Shown: piece after piece, positions 6,392-12,286 of the stretch | Numbering within the stretch: the stretch's first letter is position 1 | How the letters are laid out: each line of letters starts with the position of its first letter | NCBI GenBank assembly: GCA_937891725.1 | Contig: CALAHL010000863.1 | Span: 1 to 12,286 of the forward strand | DNA: 12,286 bases | Direction: 5' to 3' | Origin: an uncultured Rhodospirillaceae bacterium | Lineage (GTDB): Bacteria; Pseudomonadota; Alphaproteobacteria; Thalassobaculales; Thalassobaculaceae | Program-made: the position numbers and the translations under genes | Notes under the pieces: generated by a model | What the model was told of the DNA's origin: nothing | Databases searched by the model: none | What the model saw: only the letters and a program-made list of their open reading frames with translations

Positions 6392-7567
6392 TTACGACGA
6401 CTCGGCTCCGGCCGTCACGCGGGAACCGCCCGTCTCGAACAGTCGTCGTGTGGTGACGCGGTACAGGCATTCGGGTCCGTCATGATCGATGTAGCAGCCC
6501 TGCAGGAACCGCCGCCCGTCTTCGGCGAAGGCCCCGCGCCCGTGCAGGGTCCGGTGGTTGTCCATCATCAGACAGTCGCCCGGCCGCATCTTGAAGCTCA
6601 CCTCGAAGGCCGGGTCGGCGGCAAGACCGGCCAGCCGTCGCCGGGCCTCGAAGAACGCGGCCAGGGTCTCCGGATCGGCCGCCGGCGGGAAGTCCAGCCG
6701 GGTCGAAAGCCGGATATGCTTCAATCGGCCGTCGGGCATAATGTCCAGCATCGGCGCGTCCATCCGGTCGTCGACACTGTCTGACCGGTAGCGGTAGGAG
6801 ATCGGCAGGGTGGTCGCGACCCGGAACAGCCCCGGTGCCTCGGCCCGCAGGGCTTCGGCGATGGCCAAGCCGTCGACCACCGTGCTCTCGCCGCCGGTCG
6901 CCTCGTTCATCAGACAGTGCAGGAACTGGATGCCGGGGACGGAACGTCGGTAGGGATTGTCGGTATGGGCGGTCAGCGCGCGCCCGGTATAGGCGAGATC
7001 GGTGGCCGCCGCCTCGGTCCGCACATTGAACAGGCGGCCCCAATTGGTCTCCCGGATCGGCCCGAACCGCCGGGCGATCTGGAGCAGGCTGTCCTCCTCG
7101 ACCGGGGTGCCGCGCAACACCACCACTCCGGTGCGGAAGAACCCCGCCAGCAGGTCCCGCATCTTCGCCGGGTCGTCCAGCGTCTGCCAGTCGGCGATCG
7201 GCAGCTCCATATTTGCTGCCGTCCAGGCTTCCGGCGCCGGCAGCGCCAGCGGGTCCGGTAAGAGCCCCGCTTCGATGCCGAGCATGGTCGGATCGAAGCT
7301 CCAGCAATGTCCGTCCGAAAACGTGAGGGCGATCCCCTCGGCGGACGGCTGGGCGTCGGTGATCGCGAGATCGGCCGGCAGCCGGGTCGGATCGAAATAG
7401 CGCTGGTGGCTGGCGTGATCGAGCTGGTCCGGCGCCTCGCTCCGCTCCCGCAGCCACAGGGGCGGCAGCTGGACCGAACCGGTCCCGCTGCTCAGGATCA
7501 GACAGCCGGTGGTGGGATTGAACCGACAGGAAACCCCCGCTTGAGCGGTCTGCGCCAATGAGGTCAT
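6392..7567 (-). CDS. tmpA: TauD/gamma-butyrobetaine-hydroxylase-like 2-oxoglutarate dioxygenase, TmpA-like
   Basis: 391 residues from ATG 7567, which has an excellent AAGGAGG site; the frame runs 21 codons further upstream without support. A GBBH-style N-terminal domain (about 14-110, with LWLRERSEAPDQ) precedes the catalytic double-stranded beta-helix. Iron ligands are H201 and D203 (TAHTDNPY) and H342 (TLHGRGAF); R353 (GRRFLQG) should bind 2-oxoglutarate. The cysteines that hold zinc in the GBBH N-terminal domain are absent. Against remembered human GBBH, the positions of the trimethylammonium cage stay aromatic (W176, F180, Y193, Y359), while the carboxylate-binding asparagines are changed. 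This fits TmpA, which hydroxylates 2-(trimethylamino)ethylphosphonate at C1 for TmpB to cleave. A gamma-butyrobetaine, trimethyllysine or other betaine hydroxylase remains possible. It is the first gene of a two-gene unit with the HD oxygenase. Confidence 0.72.
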   Translation of the reverse strand: MTSLAQTAQAGVSCRFNPTTGCLILSSGTGSVQLPPLWLRERSEAPDQLDHASHQRYFDPTRLPADLAITDAQPSAEGIALTFSDGHCWSFDPTMLGIEAGLLPDPLALPAPEAWTAANMELPIADWQTLDDPAKMRDLLAGFFRTGVVVLRGTPVEEDSLLQIARRFGPIRETNWGRLFNVRTEAAATDLAYTGRALTAHTDNPYRRSVPGIQFLHCLMNEATGGESTVVDGLAIAEALRAEAPGLFRVATTLPISYRYRSDSVDDRMDAPMLDIMPDGRLKHIRLSTRLDFPPAADPETLAAFFEARRRLAGLAADPAFEVSFKMRPGDCLMMDNHRTLHGRGAFAEDGRRFLQGCYIDHDGPECLYRVTTRRLFETGGSRVTAGAESS

Positions 7568-7789
7568 GGCGATCCTCCTTCGCCGGGTCATCATCGCAAA
7601 ACGGTAAGGCGGAATTCGGCGTGCGGGCAAGCGGGATCGGCGGCGAAAAGCGTTTTATCACCTGGATTTGCGGTTGATGTCGTGTTTGGAAAATCGAATG
7701 TTCCGCGTGCGACGGCCCAGTGCAGGGCCACGATCGGCAGTCAGAGGGTGTGCCACGCAAGATCCGTCCCGCGTGGCACGTTTTATATC
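7568..7789. other. Intergenic region between pheT and the tmpA-like gene
   Basis: These 222 bases hold no supported gene. They should contain the promoter of the tmpAB-like pair (leftward) and the end of the pheST transcript. AT-rich patches at 7650-7700 are candidates for a promoter, but no clean -35/-10 pair is readable and no operator-like repeat was found. The right end carries a strong hairpin, listed separately. Confidence 0.4.
7748..7786. terminator. 9-bp perfect hairpin just after pheT
   Basis: Arms gtgccacgc (7750-7758) and gcgtggcac (7771-7779) are perfectly complementary around a 12-base loop. The hairpin starts 10 bases after the pheT stop codon. The T-run (gttttatat) follows on the + strand, whereas pheT is read on the minus strand, where the bases after the stem are acaccctctg. 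It therefore looks like an intrinsic terminator only for rightward transcription. For the pheT messenger it may serve as a 3'-end-stabilising stem or an inefficient terminator. Confidence 0.5.
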
Positions 7790-10192
7790 TTACCCCCGCA
7801 ACACCCCACCGGTGGTCTTCTCGACCGCAGCAACGATCTTGGCCGACGCGGCTTCGAGCTGATCTTCGGTCAGGGTGGCGTCGCGGGGTTGCAGGCGGAC
7901 CTCGATGGCGATCGATTTCCGGCCTTCGGGCACGCCCTTGCCGGTGTACTCGTCGAACACGTGGACCTGATCGACCAGCGCCTTGTCGGCCCCGGCTGCC
8001 GCCCGCGCGATCTTCTCGGCGGGCACGTCGGACGCCACCAGGAAGGCGAAGTCGCGGGTCACCGGCTGGAACGGGATCAGCTCCAGCAGTGGGCGCGAGG
8101 TGCCCTTGGATTTCGGCAGCGGCACGTCGTCCAGATAGACCTCGAACCCGATCGCCGGTCCGCGCAGATCGTAGAACGCCACGATGCTGGGATGCAGTTC
8201 GCCGAAGCGCGCCATCACCTTGGGACCCAGCTTGAGGGTCCCGGCCCGGCCCGGGTGGTACCAGGACGGCAGATCGTCGGTGAAGGTCTGGAGATTGCCG
8301 GTCGGGGCCTCCAGCATGTCCAGCAGTTCCAGCACATCGGCCTTGGCATCGTACAGATCGACCGGACGGTCGGATTGGCGCCAATCGCGCGGACCGGTGC
8401 GGCCGTGCCGCAGACCGCTCGCCACCGTGATCTGATCCTCGGGCCGGTCGCCCTTGAATTCGGGACCGACCTCGAAGATCGCCAGATCGTGGAAGCCCTG
8501 ATTGGCATTGCGCGCCGCCGCCGACAGCAGGTTCGGCAGGATCGCGGGCCGCATGGCGTCCAGCTCCGCCGAGATCGGATTGGCGACCATCAGCTCGGGC
8601 TTGGCTCCGCCGAACAGATCGGCCTCGCGATGCGGCAGGAACGAGAAGGTCACCGCTTCCAGCATGCCGCGCGCGGTCAGCGCCCGCCGGGCCAGACGAT
8701 GCCGGTTCTGCAGGGCTGTCAGGGCCGGTTGCGGCACCACCCCCAGGCGGTCCATGGCGACCGACGGGATCCTGTCGAAGCCGAAGACCCGCACGACTTC
8801 CTCGACCAGATCGGCCTCGCCGTCGATGTCATTGCGCCAGGGCGGCGGGGTGACGGCCATGGTCTCTCCCGATTCTTCAACCTCGAAGCCGAGGGTGCCG
8901 AGAATACGCTTGGCTTCGTCTTCCGGCACGTCGACGCCGCAAAGCTGTTTGATCCGGGAGTGGCGCAGCTGAACCTGACGGCGCCATTCCGGCTCCGAGC
9001 CCACCACCACGGGCTCGCTCGCCTCGCCGCCGCAGATCTCCAGGATCATGCGGGTCGCGACTTCGTTGCCCCAGAATGGTCCGGTCTGATCCAGCCCGCG
9101 CTCGAACCGGTAACGGGCATCGGAATTCACTCCGAGCTTGCGGCCGGTGGCGGCGACGCTAACCGGATCGAAGATCGCGATCTCGAGGAACATCTCGGTC
9201 GTCGTCTCCGAACAGCCGGTCTTCTCACCGCCCATGATGCCGGCCATGTCGTCCGGCCCGTGCGCGTCGGCCAGCACCAGCATGCTGTCGTCGAATGTGT
9301 ATTCTCTTCCGTTCAGGGCCAGATATTTTTCGCCCGGTCTGGCCAGCCGGACGGTGATGCCGCCCTCGACCTTCTTGGCGTCATAGGCATGTAGTGGACG
9401 GCCCAGATCCATCATCACGTAGTTGGTGATGTCCACCAGTGCCGAGATCGGGCGCAGGCCGACCGCGCGCATCCGCTCCTGCATCCAGTCCGGGCTGGGG
9501 CCGTTGGTCACGCCGCGGAAATAGCGACCCACGATGATCGGAGCCAGATGCCGCTTGTCCGCCGGCAGATCCACAGTCCAGGTCATCGGGCTTTTGAAGC
9601 TGCCTTTGACCGGTGTGAGATCCAGCGGCCTGAGGGTGCCGAGACCGGCAGCAGCCAGGTCGCGGGCGATGCCGCGTACGCCCAGGCAGTCGCCCCGGTT
9701 CGGGGTGATGGCGATATCGATCACCGGATCGTCGAGCCCGGCCCAGACCGCGTAGGGTGTGCCGACCGGCGCGTCGTCGGGCACCTCGATGATGCCGTCG
9801 TGATCGTCGCTGAGGCCGAGTTCCCGCTCGCTCAACAGCATGCCGTTGGAATCCTCGCCCCGGATCTTGCCCTTCTTCAACAGCAGATCGGTGCCGGGTA
9901 CATGGCTGCCTGGAGGAGCGAACACACCCTTCATCCCGGTCCGCGCGTTCGGCGCGCCGCAGACAACCTGAACGGTCTCGTCGCCGGTGTTGACTCGGCA
10001 GACCCTCAGCCGATCGGCATTCGGGTGCTGGATCGCCTCTTCAACAAGGGCGATGCGGAAATCCCGGAGAGATGCGGCCCGGTCCTCGACGCCTTCGACC
10101 TCAAGGCCAAGTGCCGTCAGCTGGTCGGTCACCTGGGTGAGGGTGGCGTCGGTGTCCAGGTGCTGTTTCAGCCAGCCAAGGGTGATCTTCAT
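7790..10192 (-). CDS. pheT: Phenylalanyl-tRNA synthetase beta subunit
   Basis: 800 residues, the standard length. The beta subunit partners PheS in the alpha2-beta2 enzyme that charges tRNA(Phe) in the cytoplasm. Domains in order: N-terminal B1 (MKITLGWLKQHL), EMAP-like tRNA-binding OB fold (about 39-150, with QHPNADRLRVCRVNTG at 55-70), B3/B4 editing region (about 210-385, with ALVDITNYVMMDLGRPLHAYD and GIMGGEKTGCSE), B5 (about 408-475), catalytic-like core (NPISAELDAMRPAILPNLL, 538-556) and C-terminal anticodon-binding FDX-ACB domain (about 705-799, with FQPVTRDFAFLV). The start ATG 10192 follows the pheS stop by three bases, with GGGAGG inside the end of pheS, implying translational coupling. 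Nothing is missing or unusual. Confidence 0.98.
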   Translation of the reverse strand: MKITLGWLKQHLDTDATLTQVTDQLTALGLEVEGVEDRAASLRDFRIALVEEAIQHPNADRLRVCRVNTGDETVQVVCGAPNARTGMKGVFAPPGSHVPGTDLLLKKGKIRGEDSNGMLLSERELGLSDDHDGIIEVPDDAPVGTPYAVWAGLDDPVIDIAITPNRGDCLGVRGIARDLAAAGLGTLRPLDLTPVKGSFKSPMTWTVDLPADKRHLAPIIVGRYFRGVTNGPSPDWMQERMRAVGLRPISALVDITNYVMMDLGRPLHAYDAKKVEGGITVRLARPGEKYLALNGREYTFDDSMLVLADAHGPDDMAGIMGGEKTGCSETTTEMFLEIAIFDPVSVAATGRKLGVNSDARYRFERGLDQTGPFWGNEVATRMILEICGGEASEPVVVGSEPEWRRQVQLRHSRIKQLCGVDVPEDEAKRILGTLGFEVEESGETMAVTPPPWRNDIDGEADLVEEVVRVFGFDRIPSVAMDRLGVVPQPALTALQNRHRLARRALTARGMLEAVTFSFLPHREADLFGGAKPELMVANPISAELDAMRPAILPNLLSAAARNANQGFHDLAIFEVGPEFKGDRPEDQITVASGLRHGRTGPRDWRQSDRPVDLYDAKADVLELLDMLEAPTGNLQTFTDDLPSWYHPGRAGTLKLGPKVMARFGELHPSIVAFYDLRGPAIGFEVYLDDVPLPKSKGTSRPLLELIPFQPVTRDFAFLVASDVPAEKIARAAAGADKALVDQVHVFDEYTGKGVPEGRKSIAIEVRLQPRDATLTEDQLEAASAKIVAAVEKTTGGVLRG

Positions 10193-10195
10193 GGC

Positions 10196-11266
10196 TCAGA
10201 GCCCTCCCGCCACAGTCGGTTGCGCGATCGGCACGAAGCCGTAATGGCGCATCCACCGCACATCAGTGTCGTAGAACGGCCGCAGATCGGGGATGCCGTA
10301 TTTCAGCATTGCGATCCGCTCGATCCCCATGCCGAAGGCGAAGCCCTGATACTCGGTCGGATCGATCCCCGCATGGCGCAGCACGTTCGGATGGACCATG
10401 CCGGAGCCCAGGATCTCAAGCCAATCGTCACCGGCGCCAATCGTCAGCCCGCCGCCCTTGCGGGAACAGCCGATATCGACCTCGGCCGACGGCTCGGTGA
10501 ACGGGAAATAGGAGGGGCGGAAGCGCAGCGGCAGATCGTCGACCTTGAAGAAGGCGCGGCAGAAATCCGTCAGGCAGCCCTTCAGGTGCCCCATATGGGT
10601 CTTCTTGTCGATCACCAGCCCTTCGACCTGATGGAACATCGGCGAGTGGGTGGCGTCGTGATCGGAGCGGTAGGTGCGGCCCGGAATGATGATCCGGATC
10701 GGCGGCGTGTTCTTCTCCATATGCCGGACCTGCACTGGGCTTGTATGGGTGCGCAGGACCTTGCGCTCGCCGTCCGCGTTGGGAGCCATGTAGAAGGTGT
10801 CGTGCTCCTGCCGGGCCGGGTGGTCGGGCGGGAAATTCAGCGCCTCGAAATTATAATAGTCGCTCTCGATGTTCGGGCCGTCGGCCACGGTGAAGCCCAT
10901 CTCGGTGAAGATCGCGGTCAGCTCGTCGATCGTCTGAGTGATCGGATGGATCCGGCCCCGCGCCTCGTGTCGGGAGGGCAGCGTCACATCCAGGGTCTCG
11001 GAGGCGAGCTTCGCGTCGAGAGCGCCGCGCGCCAGATCCGATTTGCGGGAGTCGAGGGCCGCCGCAACCTCGTCCTTCAGGGCGTTCAGCATCTGGCCGG
11101 CCTCGCGCCGGGCCTCGGGATCGAGCTTGCCCAAGCCCTTCATCTGCTCGGTGATCCGGCCCTTCTTGCCCAAGGCGGTGATCCGTACCTGATCGAGCGC
11201 GTCCAGTCCGTCGGCGGCGGATACCGCTCCCAGAAGTTCGTCGCGCAAGCTTTCGACTGTATCCAT
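10196..11266 (-). CDS. pheS: Phenylalanyl-tRNA synthetase alpha subunit
   Basis: Catalytic subunit of phenylalanyl-tRNA synthetase, class II. An N-terminal coiled coil (about 1-90) contacts tRNA. The catalytic core has motif 1 around 122-148 (MGFTVADGPNIESDYYNFEA), motif 2 around 193-217 (IIPGRTYRSDHDATHSPMFH), FPFTEPSAEVDIGC (254-267) and motif 3 around 308-325 (GFAFGMGIERIAMLKYG). The stretch GGGLTIGAGDD (271-281) after the EVDIGC strand is typical of alphaproteobacterial PheS. I chose ATG 11266 (356 residues), which has GGGGGA five bases upstream; an ATG at 11272 overlaps that site, and a GTG at 11296 lacks support. It forms an operon with pheT. Confidence 0.97.
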   Translation of the reverse strand: MDTVESLRDELLGAVSAADGLDALDQVRITALGKKGRITEQMKGLGKLDPEARREAGQMLNALKDEVAAALDSRKSDLARGALDAKLASETLDVTLPSRHEARGRIHPITQTIDELTAIFTEMGFTVADGPNIESDYYNFEALNFPPDHPARQEHDTFYMAPNADGERKVLRTHTSPVQVRHMEKNTPPIRIIIPGRTYRSDHDATHSPMFHQVEGLVIDKKTHMGHLKGCLTDFCRAFFKVDDLPLRFRPSYFPFTEPSAEVDIGCSRKGGGLTIGAGDDWLEILGSGMVHPNVLRHAGIDPTEYQGFAFGMGIERIAMLKYGIPDLRPFYDTDVRWMRHYGFVPIAQPTVAGGL

Positions 11267-11347
11267 CGTCATCCCCCGGGTCGTCGCCCGTTCCACATCT
11301 GCTGCCCAGCCGTCAAATCGGACCGATCTTCTAGCCGCTCAGACGGT

Positions 11348-11375
11348 ATTTTGCGAGCCCCACGGCACCACTCAA
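11348..11375 (-). promoter_or_regulatory. Candidate sigma-70 promoter for pheST
   Basis: On the minus strand, TTGAGT (11375-11370) and CAAAAT (11353-11348) are separated by 16 bases, each matching four of six consensus bases. The pair lies between the rplT terminator and the pheS start, about 80 bases upstream of the ATG, which is a sensible place for a promoter. The match is modest and was found by eye. Confidence 0.35.
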
Positions 11376-11389
11376 AATCACGACATCCC

Positions 11390-11430
11390 GCCAAAACGAA
11401 AAAGGGCCGATCCTCGCGGGCCGGCCCTTA
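11390..11430 (-). terminator. Rho-independent terminator of rpmI-rplT
   Basis: Read leftward, an 8-bp GC-rich stem (arms 11422-11429 and 11402-11409, aagggccg pairing with cggccctt) with a 12-base loop is followed by TTTTTCGTTTT. It starts 28 bases after the rplT stop. It should end the ribosomal protein transcript, so pheST probably has its own promoter or depends on read-through. Confidence 0.85.
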
Positions 11431-11457
11431 TGTTCTCTTATCGCATGCGGTAGGCGG

Positions 11458-11820
11458 TCAGTTGGCCGGAAGGGCCGCCTTGGCTTGTTCAACGATGCTC
11501 GCAAAAGCATCCGGCTCGCGCACGGCGAGATCGGCCAGGACCTTCCGGTCCAGATCGATGCCAGCCAGCTTCAGGCCGTTGATGAACACCGAATAGGTCA
11601 TGCCGTGCAAACGCACACCGGCGTTGATCCGCTGGATCCAAAGCGCCCGGAAATCGCGCTTCTTATTGCGCCGATCCCGATACGCATACTGCTCGGCCTT
11701 CTCGACAGCCTGGACGGCGACCCGGAAGACATTCTTCCGACGGCCGTAATAACCCTTAGCTTTGTCGACGACTTTTTTATGACGGGCGTGCGCGGTGACG
11801 CCCCGTTTTACGCGTGCCAT
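11458..11820 (-). CDS. rplT: 50S ribosomal protein L20
   Basis: 120 residues, the normal length. L20 binds 23S rRNA early in large-subunit assembly. The basic N-terminal extension (ARVKRGVTAHARHKKVVDKA, then KGYYGRRKNVFRVA), AYRDRRNKKRDFRALWIQRI at 46-65 and NAGVRLHGMTYSVFINGLK are highly characteristic. The Shine-Dalgarno sequence GAGGAG overlaps the rpmI stop codon, and only 12 bases separate the two genes, so translation is probably coupled. In E. coli and Bacillus L20 represses its own operon by binding the leader; whether that happens here cannot be read directly. Confidence 0.98.
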   Translation of the reverse strand: MARVKRGVTAHARHKKVVDKAKGYYGRRKNVFRVAVQAVEKAEQYAYRDRRNKKRDFRALWIQRINAGVRLHGMTYSVFINGLKLAGIDLDRKVLADLAVREPDAFASIVEQAKAALPAN

Positions 11821-11832
11821 CTCTCAGTCTCC

Positions 11833-12030
11833 TCAGCCGTACGGCATAAACTTGCGGGCGATCTTCGTGTCCGCATCCGAAAGGATGAACGAACCGCGAG
11901 CGTGCCGCTTCATTTTCGTGGACTTGCTGCTGAGCTGGTGGCGCTTGAAGGCAAAGTTGCCTTTGATTTTGCCTGTACCGGTTACCCGGAAGCGGCCCTT
12001 CATGCTGCTTTTGGTCTTCATCTTGGGCAT
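11833..12030 (-). CDS. rpmI: 50S ribosomal protein L35
   Basis: 65 residues, standard for L35. The start MPKMKTKSSMKGRFRVTGTG and the central FAFKRHQLSSKSTKMKRHARG are diagnostic, and the protein is strongly basic. Start ATG 12030 has a good GAAGGAG ribosome binding site. It is the first of two co-transcribed ribosomal genes. In many bacteria infC (translation initiation factor IF-3) lies immediately upstream; no infC 3' end is recognisable in the remaining 256 bases, so infC is either beyond the edge or not linked. Confidence 0.98.
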   Translation of the reverse strand: MPKMKTKSSMKGRFRVTGTGKIKGNFAFKRHQLSSKSTKMKRHARGSFILSDADTKIARKFMPYG

Positions 12031-12286
12031 TTTTCTCTCCTTCGAAACGAGGTTCGATCCACCGTCGGCTGGGCATGCCCTTCAAGCCCAGACACAACGT
12101 TCCACACATGGACAGGGTATGCGTCCAGGGGAGGGCGGTTCTTAAGGGAATGCCTTGAGGAATGCAAGGCTTGGATTTTGGCGGATCGAACGAGGGGTCG
12201 GCGCGCCGCAGGACAGGCCAGTGCTGATTAAATTTTGGCAATGTCAGCGTAGCGTGTTGAAGAATGGCGAGGGGCGATATGTAGGT
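12031..12286 (-). other. Upstream region/leader of rpmI-rplT with short hairpins
   Basis: No supported gene lies in these 256 bases. Two inverted repeats are visible: ctgggc/gcccag at 12069-12074 and 12086-12091 (11-base loop), and gccttg/caaggc at 12152-12157 and 12165-12170 (7-base loop). They could be leader structures of the rpmI-rplT messenger or, for the second, the remains of a terminator; on the + strand it is followed by ttggatttt. A frame is open on the minus strand from 12241 into rpmI, but it has no family resemblance and overlaps rpmI in another frame. No clear promoter was identified, although an AT-rich patch at 12227-12240 is a candidate. Confidence 0.45.

Noticed and set aside
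6480..8384. Long minus-strand frame spanning the tmpA-like gene and the pheT end
   Set aside because: It is an out-of-frame reading of the tmpA-like and pheT sequences. It crosses the pheT hairpin and has composition typical of a shifted frame.
9548..11596. Very long open frame on the + strand opposite pheT and pheS
   Set aside because: It is antisense to two unmistakable synthetase genes, its translation is low-complexity and rich in Arg/Gly/His/Gln, and no ribosome binding site or family motif is present. Long antisense frames are normal in GC-rich genes.
12031..12062. ggttcgatcc at 12051-12060 resembles a tRNA T-arm
   Set aside because: The preceding bases on that strand are the antisense of rpmI and cannot fold into D- and anticodon arms, and no acceptor stem is found.
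11777..12241. Minus-strand frame entering rpmI from upstream
   Set aside because: It overlaps rpmI in another frame, lacks a ribosome binding site at its ATG, and does not resemble IF-3 or any family known to me.
1..12286. Mobile element, prophage, CRISPR or defence system
   Set aside because: No transposase, integrase, direct-repeat array, att-like duplication or toxin/nuclease gene was found; every larger gene is metabolic or translational.

Overview
The window looks like a stretch of chromosome from a GC-rich alphaproteobacterium, probably of the Rhodospirillales or a nearby order. This rests on the overall base composition, the order rpmI-rplT-pheS-pheT, the alphaproteobacterial style of the PheS and TyrA proteins, and a chorismate mutase with a long non-standard C-terminal half next to hisC and tyrA. 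No mobile elements, CRISPR arrays, tRNA or rRNA genes were seen. Coding density is high and the longest gene-free stretch is about 256 bases.

Layout from left to right. (1) Positions 1-1526: the 3' end of a cation diffusion facilitator (metal efflux) gene on the + strand, facing a two-gene minus-strand unit of a glyoxalase-like (VOC) protein and a 96-residue protein of unknown function. (2) 1665-2758, + strand: a 59-residue protein with one predicted membrane segment, followed by a phytanoyl-CoA dioxygenase (PhyH) family Fe(II)/2-oxoglutarate oxygenase. (3) 2771-5610, minus strand: an aromatic amino acid operon in the order chorismate mutase, HisC-type aminotransferase, prephenate/arogenate dehydrogenase, with a 4-base hisC/tyrA overlap. 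Together these can take chorismate to prephenate and on to tyrosine. (4) 5748-7567, minus strand: a TauD/gamma-butyrobetaine-hydroxylase-like oxygenase followed by an HD-domain protein carrying the ligand set of mixed-valent diiron oxygenases. The pair matches the architecture of TmpA-TmpB, which release phosphate and glycine betaine from 2-(trimethylamino)ethylphosphonate. (5) 7790-12030, minus strand: rpmI-rplT, a clear intrinsic terminator, then pheS-pheT.

The most noteworthy item is the TmpA/TmpB-like pair. By general annotation both would be called just 'TauD family dioxygenase' and 'HD domain protein', but motif reading suggests a two-step C-P bond cleavage module for a quaternary-ammonium phosphonate. 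It sits alone, with no visible transporter or regulator. Second is the chorismate mutase, whose C-terminal 160 residues resemble a decayed prephenate dehydratase-like domain. The rest is well-understood housekeeping. No wholly novel system is evident. All functional calls come from reading motifs by eye and from remembered family sequences; no database search was run.
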